From JAFKFH01 sp017307375 (GTDB taxonomy: Bacteria > Pseudomonadota > Alphaproteobacteria > Ferrovibrionales > Ferrovibrionaceae): a stretch of 64,000 nucleotides of DNA. Position 1 is the stretch's first letter. Every line of letters begins with the position of its first letter. The position numbers were made by a program, and so were the translations under genes. This document shows, piece by piece, positions 42,734-50,555 of the stretch. Location: contig OZ245874.1 of assembly GCA_965229335.1 (NCBI GenBank), forward strand, positions 3,100,001 to 3,164,000. Direction: 5' to 3'. The notes under the pieces were generated by a model, which did not search any database, was not told where the DNA came from, and saw only the letters and a program-made list of their open reading frames with translations.

Positions 42734-43697
42734 GCGCTGGCGCGGCGCCCTCCGCCATCTGGTAATCTTGGGTCTCGCCGGGGCCATGCCGGCCGTCGCC
42801 GCGACATCGCTGCAGACTCCCGAACAGATGGTGCGCGAACTGCGCATCGAGGAAGGCATCGCCGCCTATCGCGAAGGCGATTTCCGGCGCGCCGCCCGGC
42901 TGCTCAACCCTTCCGCCCGGCTCGGCGATCCCGGCGCCCGCTATTTCATCGGCGCGCTGCTCTGGCGCTCCGGCTATGAAAGTGCGGCGCGGCGCGTGAT
43001 GTGCGACCTGGCGCAGGCGGGCGATGCCGCGGCCGGCAACGCCTGCGGCGTCGCCTGGCGCGACGGCTTCGGCGGCCCGGCCTCGGGCGAGGAAGCGCTG
43101 CGCTGGTTCGATCAGGCGGCCGGTCGGGGCGATGCGACCGCCGCCCTCAACCTGGCCAAGGCATTGCTGGCGACGGGCGGCGCCAGGGCGCAGGCCCGCG
43201 CGGTCATCCTGATCGATGGGGCGCTGGCCGAGCCCGAGGGCGCCTATCTGCGGGCGGCCCTGGCCGATCAGGGCATCGGCCCCCCGCTGGCCCCGGCCGC
43301 GGTGCTGCGCCTGTACGAGACCGCGGCCGCCGCAGGCCACCCGGAGGCCTGCAACGTGCTGGGCAATCGCTACGACCAGGGTGACGGCGTCATTGTCGAT
43401 CCCGTCAGGGCGGCGGATTTCTATGCGCGGGCGGCCGCCGGCAACTCCGCTGCCGGCGCGTTCAACTACGCGGGTGCGCTGCTCTCCGGCCGGGGAATTG
43501 CCGCCGATCGCGGTGCCGCGATGTCATGGTTCCTGGTGGCAGGCCGGCTGGGCGAACGGCCGATGCAGGCCAGGGTGGCCGACCTGATCGCGGTGCTGGA
43601 ACCGGCGATGTCCGCGGCCGAACGCAAGCGCGCTTTCGAAATGACCCAGGCCTGGCGGATCAACCGGCCGAATCCGAAGCTGCCGATCCCGGACTAG
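42732..43697 (+). CDS. Exported Sel1-repeat protein
   Basis: A 321-residue protein with a signal peptide (HLVILGLAGAMPAVAA) and Sel1-like repeats in two blocks: GIAAYREGDFRRAARLLNP near the N-terminus, and ACNVLGNRYDQGDGVIVD with FNYAGALLSGRGIAAD toward the C-terminus. GGGGA lies 5 bases before the ATG. It is the second of three Sel1 proteins in the window and unrelated in detail to the others. Its role is probably periplasmic scaffolding. Convergent with the CPHC protein gene (4-base overlap). Confidence 0.82.
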   Translation: MRWRGALRHLVILGLAGAMPAVAATSLQTPEQMVRELRIEEGIAAYREGDFRRAARLLNPSARLGDPGARYFIGALLWRSGYESAARRVMCDLAQAGDAAAGNACGVAWRDGFGGPASGEEALRWFDQAAGRGDATAALNLAKALLATGGARAQARAVILIDGALAEPEGAYLRAALADQGIGPPLAPAAVLRLYETAAAAGHPEACNVLGNRYDQGDGVIVDPVRAADFYARAAAGNSAAGAFNYAGALLSGRGIAADRGAAMSWFLVAGRLGERPMQARVADLIAVLEPAMSAAERKRAFEMTQAWRINRPNPKLPIPD

Positions 43698-44134
43698 AAC
43701 AGGATCAGCTGCGCATCCCTGAGCCGTGCGGTCGACAGGAAGCCGGTGGTCACGTCGCGGGCGGCGCCGAGTTCCAGCCGTCCGGAAACCAGGGTCCGGC
43801 GGCCGACGGGCAGCGCCTGTTCCCGAAGCGGGATGTAGGCGAGCAGGGCGTCGGCCGGCATTGCCTGGCCGCCGCAATGCGGGCACGAGGCGACGGGGCG
43901 GGCGGTGACGATGTGGAACGGGGCATTGCCCGAGGCATGCGGGGCGACGAAGCCGTCGACGACGACCTCACGGCCGGCCAAGGCGCGGACCGGTGCAGCA
44001 AAATTGGTCGCCGCGAGGTCGGGCGGATCATAGAGCTGGTCGAGGCCGAGCTTGGCGGGCTGCGCCAGTGCCCTGTGCGGGCACCCGGCAGCCAGCGCAG
44101 CCCCCAGCATCAGCAGGTCGCGGCGGCGCATCAT
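43694..44134 (-). CDS. Uncharacterised Tat-exported protein with CPHC motif
   Basis: A 146-residue protein with an apparent twin-arginine signal (MMRRRDLLMLGAALAAG). The mature part is beta-rich (VVVDGFVAPHASG, TLVSGRLELG) and holds ASCPHCGG around residue 90. A C-P-H-C pair is the DsbA active-site sequence, but no thioredoxin fold is apparent, so a metal-binding knuckle is equally likely. Start 44134 or 44131. It lies 31 bases after the marR gene on the same strand and so is probably its operon partner. I do not recognise the family. Confidence 0.65.
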   Translation of the reverse strand: MMRRRDLLMLGAALAAGCPHRALAQPAKLGLDQLYDPPDLAATNFAAPVRALAGREVVVDGFVAPHASGNAPFHIVTARPVASCPHCGGQAMPADALLAYIPLREQALPVGRRTLVSGRLELGAARDVTTGFLSTARLRDAQLILF

Positions 44135-44165
44135 CCGCCTATCGTAGCAGGCCCAGGGCCTGTCG

Positions 44166-44798
44166 TCAGTCGTCGCGGCGCGGTATGTCGCGCCGGGTGC
44201 CTGCGGGACCCTCGGGGCAGGGGACAAAGTCGACGCAGATCTGGCGCATGTCGCGGGCGTCCAGCGATTCCCCGGTATGGCCGCACTGCTTGGTGGGAAC
44301 CGCCTCCGTCGTCACACAGTTCAGGTTGCAATCCCCGCAGACGCCGAAGGTCTTGAGCCCATGACGTGCCTGCAGATCGTGCAACAGCCGGGTCAGGCCG
44401 CGGACCATGGCCATTCCGACGTCCGGCGTCAGCAGCTCGGCCACCTGCTCGATATTGGCGATCGGGTCGCGGTCCAGCATGGCCTCGCCCTCGGCGGTCA
44501 GGCGCAGTTCGACCTGGCGGCGATCGGCGGCCGAGCGCGCGCGCTCCAGCAGGCCTTTCTGTTCCAGCGCGATCAGGGTCTGCGAGGCCGTACCCTTGGT
44601 CGTGCCGATGAATTCGGCAAAGGCACCGGGCGAGCGGGAATAGCGATTGGCGCGCGAGACGAAGCGCAACGCTTCCCATTGTGCCGGGTTGAGTCCGTCG
44701 ACGAACTGCAGTTCGCGCGCCAGTCGTGAGACGCGGTCCAGAAGCTCGGCGATTCTTTCGGCGTAGTGCGGCTGGTCACCCAGCCCATGCGTATCCAT
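44166..44798 (-). CDS. MarR family regulator with cysteine-rich C-terminal tail
   Basis: A 210-residue regulator. Residues 10-140 are a MarR winged helix (LNPAQWEALRFVSRANR; IGTTKGTASQTLIALEQKGL; the wing RSAADRRQVELRLT). After residue 150 comes a tail with cysteines at about 154, 157, 161, 172, 188 and 194 (GVCGDCNLNCV, QCGHTGES, QICVDFVPC), a pattern known in a proteobacterial MarR subfamily and suited to binding zinc or an Fe-S cluster. ATG 44798 lacks a ribosome site and coincides with the predicted transcription start, so it may be leaderless. Divergent from rpoH. Confidence 0.87.
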   Translation of the reverse strand: MDTHGLGDQPHYAERIAELLDRVSRLARELQFVDGLNPAQWEALRFVSRANRYSRSPGAFAEFIGTTKGTASQTLIALEQKGLLERARSAADRRQVELRLTAEGEAMLDRDPIANIEQVAELLTPDVGMAMVRGLTRLLHDLQARHGLKTFGVCGDCNLNCVTTEAVPTKQCGHTGESLDARDMRQICVDFVPCPEGPAGTRRDIPRRDD

Positions 44799-44804
44799 GT
44801 AGGA

Positions 44805-44882
44805 ATTGTAGCGGGTCGCTATTTGCCTTGCAACCACCCCGGCGGCATTTTAGCATCGAGTCGCTATTATATCGAGCCGCTA
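44805..44882. promoter_or_regulatory. Divergent marR/rpoH promoters sharing one palindromic -35, with three direct repeats
   Basis: TTGCAA at 44828-44833 is its own reverse complement. Rightward it is followed by 17 bases and TAGCAT (44851-44856) toward rpoH. Leftward it is followed by 17 bases and TACAAT (44810 to 44805) toward marR. Three copies of CGRGYCGCTA lie at 44812-44821, 44857-44866 and 44873-44882, the first inside the marR spacer and the other two downstream of the rpoH -10. The first is part of the inverted repeat TAGCG-GGT-CGCTA (44809-44821). These are candidate MarR sites. Function is inferred. Confidence 0.5.
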
Positions 44883-44927
44883 GAAAATTGCATCGTCGTC
44901 CGGCGGCAGGAAAGGAGTGGAATACCT

Positions 44928-45800
44928 ATGGCTACGAGCCTCAAGACCCATTCCGACAGCGACAATCGCCGCTTCGTCGCCCGGGCGATGAACGCACCGC
45001 TGCTTGAAGCCGATCATGAACAGTCGCTGGCGCTGGCCTGGCGCGATCATCGTGACGAACATGCGTTGCACGAACTGGTCACCTCCTACATGCGGCTGGT
45101 GATCGCGACAGCCTCGCGCTATCGCGGCTACGGGCTGCCCGTGGGCGACCTGGTGCAGGAAGGTTGCGTCGGTCTGATGCAGGCGGCGGCGCGGTTCGAG
45201 CCCGAGCGCCTGGTCCGCTTTTCGACCTATGCCAGCTGGTGGATCCGCTCGGCGATGCAGGAATACATCCTGCGCAACTGGTCGATCGTGCGTTCGGGCA
45301 CCTCGGCGTCGCAGAAGGCGCTGTTCTTCAACCTGCGCTGGCTGCGCGCCAAGATCGAGCGGGACGGTCAGACCCAGCTGACGTCGGGGGCGCGCGACCA
45401 GATCGCCCGCACGTTGAAGGTCCCGGCCAGCGAGGTCGACGCGATGGCGCTGCGCCTGTCGGCGCGCGACCAGTCGCTCAATGCCCCGATCGGCGACGAA
45501 GGCGGCGAGGAATGGGAGGACTTCCTGACCGATCCCGCCCCGACGCCGGAGGAGCAGGTGATGGACCGGCTGGACGGTACCGTCCGCGCCCGCTGGCTGA
45601 CCGAATCGCTGACCGAACTGAGCCAGCGCGAGCAGCTGATCGTCCGTGAACGCATGCTGTCGGACGATCGGGCGACGCTTGAGGATCTCGGGGTGCGGCT
45701 CGGCATCACCAAGGAGCGGGTGCGCCAGATCGAGGCCAAGGCATTCCGCAAGCTGCAGGAATCGGTGTTGCGGAAAAGCCAGGACGGCGCCGTCGCGTAA
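44928..45800 (+). CDS. rpoH: RNA polymerase heat-shock sigma factor RpoH (sigma-32)
   Basis: A 290-residue sigma-70-family factor. Region 2 reads ERLVRFSTYASWWIRSAMQEYILRNW in part, followed by the RpoH box variant SQKALFFNLRWLRAKI, which marks RpoH rather than other group 2/3 factors. Region 4.2 is LEDLGVRLGITKERVRQIEAKA. AAGGAG at 44912-44917 is the ribosome site, 10 bases before ATG 44928. The first 30 residues are variable. It directs transcription of chaperone and protease genes. Control may involve the divergent MarR protein. Confidence 0.95.
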   Translation: MATSLKTHSDSDNRRFVARAMNAPLLEADHEQSLALAWRDHRDEHALHELVTSYMRLVIATASRYRGYGLPVGDLVQEGCVGLMQAAARFEPERLVRFSTYASWWIRSAMQEYILRNWSIVRSGTSASQKALFFNLRWLRAKIERDGQTQLTSGARDQIARTLKVPASEVDAMALRLSARDQSLNAPIGDEGGEEWEDFLTDPAPTPEEQVMDRLDGTVRARWLTESLTELSQREQLIVRERMLSDDRATLEDLGVRLGITKERVRQIEAKAFRKLQESVLRKSQDGAVA

Positions 45801-45817
45801 TCGGTTGGCCCCCGCTA

Positions 45818-45850
45818 TGATCCGCGCCGTACTGCGCGAGTCGCGGATCA
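45818..45850 (+). terminator. Stem-loop between rpoH and the next gene
   Basis: TGATCCGCG (45818-45826) and CGCGGATCA (45842-45850) form a perfect 9-bp stem with a 15-base loop, starting 17 bases after the rpoH stop. No U-run follows; the ribosome site GAGAGGGG of the next gene comes directly after. It could attenuate read-through, stabilise the rpoH 3' end or affect translation of the next gene. Confidence 0.35.
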
Positions 45851-45867
45851 GAGAGGGGATTAGAGGG

Positions 45868-46401
45868 ATGCGTGCAAAGAACCTGATGGCGGCCGTGGCC
45901 GCCGCCGCCGTGGTCGTGGCGCTTGCCGGACCGGCGCTGGCGCAGGCCAAGAAGACGCCGGCGGCACCGGCCAAGGCCGATGCGGTCGCCGCCGACCGCT
46001 ACGTCGGCTATTACTATCCGAAGACCACCTCGTCGGAAACCTACGAGGCCCGCGCCGAGGTCGCCGAGAGTGCCTCGCGCGAGGCCCGGCTGGCTTTTCT
46101 GGCGGCGATGGCCCGTGGCCAGCTGCAGCAGCCCTACGCGCCGACCTATTCGGTCTTCGCCAAGGGCGATGACGCCGACCGGATGATCATCGTCGGGCTG
46201 GGCGACCAGACCTTCAAGAACATCTACCAGGCCCGCGCCCAGCTGGCGCTGATGACCAACGTCGCGCGCACGACCGACCTGTTCCAGCAGATGGCGGTCG
46301 ACGATCTGTTCACCTATTTCGACCTGGCCAAGCTGCTCGGCTTCAAGTCGATCGTGATCAGCGACGGGATGAGCTTCACCCACCGGGTCACGCTCAAGTA
46401 A
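45868..46401 (+). CDS. Uncharacterised exported protein
   Basis: A 177-residue protein with a clear Sec signal peptide (MAAVAAAAVVVALAGPALAQA), an Ala/Lys-rich stretch and a conserved-looking globular part (DRYVGYYYPKTTSSETYEAR; DRMIIVGLGDQTFKNIYQAR). Similar small periplasmic proteins occur in other alphaproteobacteria without known function. ATG 45868 is preceded by GAGAGGGG. It follows rpoH on the same strand with a stem-loop between them, so its expression may be tied to heat shock. I assign no activity. Confidence 0.75.
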   Translation: MRAKNLMAAVAAAAVVVALAGPALAQAKKTPAAPAKADAVAADRYVGYYYPKTTSSETYEARAEVAESASREARLAFLAAMARGQLQQPYAPTYSVFAKGDDADRMIIVGLGDQTFKNIYQARAQLALMTNVARTTDLFQQMAVDDLFTYFDLAKLLGFKSIVISDGMSFTHRVTLK

Positions 46402-46540
46402 GCCCTCTGCCGCGCCAGGCGCGGTGCTTTGCCAGGTGGTCGCGCAGCAGGGATTGCCTGCCGCGGCGCCCGGTAACCGGCCACCGCACGGCCCGGAGTC
46501 TCCTTGACGATATGCCGGCACGGCCACCGGGGCGTCTTGC

Positions 46541-46555
46541 TTTTGCAGCGCAAAA
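46541..46555. promoter_or_regulatory. Inverted repeat upstream of the NMT1-like transport operon
   Basis: TTTTGC-AGC-GCAAAA is a perfect 6+3+6 inverted repeat about 65 bases before the first gene of the transporter operon, in an otherwise AT-richer stretch of the 218-base gap. It is a candidate operator. No regulator gene is in the cluster. The rest of the gap shows only a CCGCGC/GCGCGG stem at 46410-46424, without a U-run, behind the preceding gene. Confidence 0.35.
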
Positions 46556-46619
46556 AGATAGCCTTTCAACAATTGTATCGCGAGAGGCTTTCACACCATA
46601 CCCCGGGGGGTTCGTGAAC

Positions 46620-47627
46620 ATGGTCGCTGCCGCTTTCACCCGTCGCCTGCTGCTGGCCCTTTCGGTCGCAGCCCCCGCCATCGCCGGCGCCCTGCCGGCC
46701 ATGGCCCAGGACAAGATAGTTTTCGGTTCCAACTGGCGCGCGCAAGCCGAACACGGCGGCTATTACCAGGCCGTCGCCAAGGGCTTCTACAAAAAGCACA
46801 ACCTGGACGTGGAAATTCGCCAGGGCGGGCCGCAGATCAATCATCTGCAACTCTTCGCCGCCGGCAAGATCGATTTCTACATGGGCAATTCGGACCTCGA
46901 GGCCTTCAACATGGTCAAGGCCGGCGTGCCGGCCAAGGTCGTCGCCGCGATCTTCCAGAAGGATCCGCAGGTGCTGATGGCCCATCCCGGCGTCGGCAAC
47001 GACAAGATCGAGGATCTCAAGGGCAAGCCCATCCTGATCTCGTCGGATGCGGTGACCGGCTACTGGCAATTCCTGAAGGCGGCCTACGGCTTTTCCGACA
47101 GTCAGATCAAGCCCTATACCTTCAATCCCGGTCCGTTCCTCGCCGACAAGAATTCCGCCCAGCAGGGTTACGTCACCTCCGAGCCCTACGTGATCGAGAA
47201 GGAAGCGAAGTTCAAGCCTGTGGTCTTCCTGCTGGCCGACCACGGCTTCGACACCTATTCGACGACGATCGTTGCGATGAACAAGATGATCGCCGAAAAG
47301 CCCGACCTGGTGCAGCGCTTCGTCAATGCGACGATCGAGGGCTGGTACGATTACCTGAACGGCGATCCCGCGCCGGGCAACGTCCTGATCAAGAAGGACA
47401 ACCCGGACATGACCGACGACCAGATCGCCTATTCGATCAAGGCGATGAAAGAGTACGGCATCGCCATCTCGGGCGACGCCACCACCCAGGGCCTCGGCGC
47501 CATGACCGACGCCCGCTGGAAGTCGTTTTTCGACAAGTCGGTCAAAGTGGGCATGTTCCCGGCCGATTTCGACTTCAAGGCCGCCTACACCACCCAGTTC
47601 GTCAACAAGAAGCACGGCATGAACTGA
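46620..47627 (+). CDS. ABC transporter substrate-binding protein, NMT1/THI5-like
   Basis: A 335-residue periplasmic binding protein with signal peptide (RRLLLALSVAAPAIAGALPAMA). The mature start KIVFGSNWRAQAEHGGYYQA matches the NMT1/THI5 pattern (N-W-x-A-x-x-E-H-G-G-[FY]) of pyrimidine/thiamine-precursor and riboflavin-type binding proteins. Start is ATG 46620, or GTG 46614 two codons earlier; the GGGGGG stretch precedes both. First gene of a five-gene transport and catabolic operon. The neighbouring deaminase-like gene suggests an N-heterocycle ligand. Confidence 0.88.
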   Translation: MVAAAFTRRLLLALSVAAPAIAGALPAMAQDKIVFGSNWRAQAEHGGYYQAVAKGFYKKHNLDVEIRQGGPQINHLQLFAAGKIDFYMGNSDLEAFNMVKAGVPAKVVAAIFQKDPQVLMAHPGVGNDKIEDLKGKPILISSDAVTGYWQFLKAAYGFSDSQIKPYTFNPGPFLADKNSAQQGYVTSEPYVIEKEAKFKPVVFLLADHGFDTYSTTIVAMNKMIAEKPDLVQRFVNATIEGWYDYLNGDPAPGNVLIKKDNPDMTDDQIAYSIKAMKEYGIAISGDATTQGLGAMTDARWKSFFDKSVKVGMFPADFDFKAAYTTQFVNKKHGMN

Positions 47628-47638
47628 AGGCGGCGGCA

Positions 47639-48406
47639 TTGCACGGCCCCGCGCCGCTCGTCGCCTTCGGCGGCGTCGACAAGGTTTTCGCCAACGGCAC
47701 GACCGCCCTGAAAGGGCTCGATCTCGCGATCGAGCCCGGTCAGTTCGTCAGCCTGCTCGGTCCGTCCGGCTGCGGCAAGAGCACGGCGCTGCGCCTGCTT
47801 GCCGGGTTGGGGCGTCCGACGTCCGGCCGGATCGACTGGCCCGGCACCTCGGGCCGGCCGCCCGAGATCGGTTTCGTGTTCCAGGAACCGACGCTGATGC
47901 CCTGGGCAACCGTGTTCGACAACGTGCGCCTGCCGCTGAAACTGAAGGGTATGTCGAAGGGCCAGGCGCGCGGCGTGGTCGAAGCCGCGCTGGCCCGCGT
48001 CGGCCTCGCCGGCTTTGCCGGCGTCTACCCCCGCGAATTGTCCGGCGGCATGAAGATGCGGGTCTCGATCGCCCGCGCCCTGGTCACCAGCCCGTCGCTG
48101 ATGCTGCTGGACGAACCATTTGCCGCGCTGGACGAGATCACCCGCTTCCGTCTCAACAACGACCTGCTGACGGTCTGGCAGGACAACCCGCTGACCGTCG
48201 TCTTCGTCACGCACAGCGTCTATGAATCGGTCTATCTGTCGAACCGGATCGTGGTGATGGCGGCCCGGCCGGGGCGCGTGGTCGCCGATATCGCGATCGA
48301 TGCGCCCTATCCCCGCACCGAGGCGTTCCGCACCTCTGATCTCTACAACAGCCATTGCCGCGCGGTGTCCGCGGCGCTGCATCAGGCGATGGGCGGGGCG
48401 GCATGA
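47639..48406 (+). CDS. ABC transporter ATPase (nitrate/taurine/pyrimidine type)
   Basis: A 255-residue ATPase of the SsuB/TauB/ThiZ type. Walker A is LLGPSGCGKSTALR, the Q-loop VFQEPTLMPWATVFDNV, the signature LSGGMKMRVSIARAL, and Walker B LMLLDEPFAALDE. The start is TTG at 47639 behind AAGGCGG; an ATG is not available near the family-like N-terminus. Overlaps the permease gene by 4 bases. Confidence 0.92.
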   Translation: MHGPAPLVAFGGVDKVFANGTTALKGLDLAIEPGQFVSLLGPSGCGKSTALRLLAGLGRPTSGRIDWPGTSGRPPEIGFVFQEPTLMPWATVFDNVRLPLKLKGMSKGQARGVVEAALARVGLAGFAGVYPRELSGGMKMRVSIARALVTSPSLMLLDEPFAALDEITRFRLNNDLLTVWQDNPLTVVFVTHSVYESVYLSNRIVVMAARPGRVVADIAIDAPYPRTEAFRTSDLYNSHCRAVSAALHQAMGGAA

Positions 48407-49227
48407 CCACGCGCGATCTCGACGACATCTCCGCCCTCGAGCGTGCGCTGCCGGTGCTGCGCATCATCCTGCCGCTGGCGATCTTCGTCCTGGTGATCGG
48501 CGGCTGGGAATACGTGGTCCGTGCCAACGGCATTCCACCCTATATCTTGCCCGCACCGTCGGTCATCGCCCAGACGCTGGTCAGCGACTGGCCCTCGCTG
48601 TGGCCGAGCCTCGTGGTGACGCTGCGGCTGACCTTTCTGGCACTGGCCGCGGCGGTGGTCGGCGGCGTCGGGCTGGCGCTGCTGTTCGCCCAGTCGCGGC
48701 TGATCGAGCTGTCGCTGTTTCCCTATGCGGTGATGCTGCAGGTGACGCCGGTCATCTCGATCGCCCCGCTGATCATCATCTACGTCGACAACACGACGGC
48801 CGCCCTGCTGATCTGCGCCTGGATCGTGGCATTCTTCCCGATCCTCGCCAACACGACGCTGGGGCTGAATTCTGCCGACCACAACCTGGTCAACCTGTTC
48901 CAGCTCTATGGGGCCAGCCGCTGGCAGATCCTGTGGAACCTGCGCCTGCCGGCGGCGATGCCGTATTTCCTGGGGGGCTTGCGTATCGCCGGCGGTCTCA
49001 GCCTGATCGGCGCCGTCGTCGCCGAGTTTGCCGCCGGGGCCGGCGGCACTGCAACCGGCCTTGCCTTCCGGATTCTCGAAGCCGGCTATCGCCTGCAGAT
49101 TCCGCGGCTCTTTGCCGCGCTGATCCTGATCTCGGTCGCCGGCATCCTGATCTTCCTGTTGTTCAGCGCGATCAGCCATCTGGCCCTGCGCCACTGGCAT
49201 GAGAGCGCGGTGAAGCGAGAGCAATGA
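48403..49227 (+). CDS. ABC transporter permease (SsuC/ThiX-like)
   Basis: A 274-residue integral membrane protein with about six segments. The EAA-loop region is LFQLYGASRWQILWNLRLPAAMPYFLGGLRIA, given here as two parts: LYGASRWQILWNLRLPAA, then MPYFLGGLRIA. It pairs with the ATPase and binding protein upstream. ATG 48403 overlaps the ATPase stop, and its own stop overlaps the start of the amidohydrolase (ATGA), so transport and catabolism are translated together. Confidence 0.92.
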   Translation: MTTRDLDDISALERALPVLRIILPLAIFVLVIGGWEYVVRANGIPPYILPAPSVIAQTLVSDWPSLWPSLVVTLRLTFLALAAAVVGGVGLALLFAQSRLIELSLFPYAVMLQVTPVISIAPLIIIYVDNTTAALLICAWIVAFFPILANTTLGLNSADHNLVNLFQLYGASRWQILWNLRLPAAMPYFLGGLRIAGGLSLIGAVVAEFAAGAGGTATGLAFRILEAGYRLQIPRLFAALILISVAGILIFLLFSAISHLALRHWHESAVKREQ

Positions 49228-50555
49228 TGGCCGGCTGGTTCAACCTGCCGCCGGGCGGGCGCTTCCGCCTGGCCGACGCGACGGTCCCGGGATCGGTCGT
49301 GCGAGGGGCGCTGTTGCCTGCAGCCGGGCCCGACGGCCTGGTCCGGCTCGATATCGACATCGCCGACGGGCGCATCGCCGGCATCACCCCCGCGGGCACC
49401 ACCGAGGGGCCGGCTGCGGTCGATCTGGCGGGGGCGATGGTGCTGCCGGCATTCGTCGATTCCCATACCCATCTCGACAAGGCCTTTTCCGCCATCCGCG
49501 CCCCCAACCCCGACGGCAGTTTCGATGCGGCGCTGGCCACCAACACCGCCGATCACGCGCGCTGGCGGGCCGACGAACAGCGGGCACGGGCCGAATTCGC
49601 GCTGCGCTGCGCCGAGGCGCACGGCACCCGCGCCCTGCGCAGCTTCGTCGACACGACACCCGAGATCATGGAGATGTCCTGGCCCAATCTTGCCGAACTG
49701 CGCGACGACTGGGGCAGCCGGATCACCGTGCAACTCGCCGCCATCGCCCCGGCCCAGCATCTGGTCGGGCCGGACGGGCGACGCATCGCCCGCCTGGTTG
49801 CCGACCACGGCGGCATCCTCGGCAGCGTCGGGATGCGCTTTGCCGGCGAGACCGAGGCGGTGGTCGACCGTATCTTCGCGCTGGCCGCCGAGTTCGACCT
49901 GGACCTCGATTTCCACGCCGACGAGACGCTTGATCCCGCGTCGTCCGAACTGGCGGCGATCGCCGGGGCGACGTTGCGCCACGTCTACGAGGGCCGCGTC
50001 ACCTGCGGCCATTGCTGCGCTCTGACCCTGCAGGACGAAGCCGTCCAGGCCGCGACCATCGCGGCTGTGGCCGAAGCGGGCATCCACGTCGTCACCCTGC
50101 CGCCCACCAATCTCTACCTGCAGGATCGCCGGGCCGGCCGCACCCCGCGCTATCGCGGTCTGACCCTGATTCACGAGATGAAGGCGGCCGGCATCACGCT
50201 CGGCACCGGCAGCGACAACAGCCTCGATCCCTTCTACATCTTCGGCGACCTCGACATGCTCGCGGTGCTGACCGACGCGGTGCGGCTGGGGCATCTCGAC
50301 CATCCGACCGGCGACTGGGTCGGCCTGGCCGGGCGCGGCCCGGCAGAGGCGATGGGCCTCTCCTGGCTCGGGCTGATCGCCCCGGGCCTTGCGGCCGATC
50401 TGGTGCTTTGTCGCGCCCGCAACTTCCCCGAACTGTTCTCCCGCCCGCAGGCCGATCGTGTCGTGCTGCGCGACGGGCAGCGGCTCGACGCCATCCATCC
50501 CGACTATCGTGAACTCGACCCCTGGTTTGCCGCAGCGGAGGAACCCGCCCGATGA
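49224..50555 (+). CDS. Cytosine deaminase-like amidohydrolase
   Basis: A 443-residue metal-dependent hydrolase. Metal and catalytic residues match the CodA subgroup: FVDSHTHLDKAF (H-x-H), DFHADETLD (His plus the proton-shuttle Glu), TCGHCCAL (His) and GTGSDNSLDPF (Asp). This subgroup deaminates cytosine, creatinine, isoguanine or triazine-like rings. Active-site residues all appear intact. It is embedded between the ABC permease and an FAD oxidase with 4-base overlaps on both sides, so it should act on the transported compound. Confidence 0.85.
   Translation: MMAGWFNLPPGGRFRLADATVPGSVVRGALLPAAGPDGLVRLDIDIADGRIAGITPAGTTEGPAAVDLAGAMVLPAFVDSHTHLDKAFSAIRAPNPDGSFDAALATNTADHARWRADEQRARAEFALRCAEAHGTRALRSFVDTTPEIMEMSWPNLAELRDDWGSRITVQLAAIAPAQHLVGPDGRRIARLVADHGGILGSVGMRFAGETEAVVDRIFALAAEFDLDLDFHADETLDPASSELAAIAGATLRHVYEGRVTCGHCCALTLQDEAVQAATIAAVAEAGIHVVTLPPTNLYLQDRRAGRTPRYRGLTLIHEMKAAGITLGTGSDNSLDPFYIFGDLDMLAVLTDAVRLGHLDHPTGDWVGLAGRGPAEAMGLSWLGLIAPGLAADLVLCRARNFPELFSRPQADRVVLRDGQRLDAIHPDYRELDPWFAAAEEPAR

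Noticed and set aside
46410..46424. CCGCGC-CAG-GCGCGG hairpin after the exported protein gene
   Set aside because: Stem of only 6 with no U-run. Such G/C stems are frequent by chance here. Mentioned only in the neighbouring entry.
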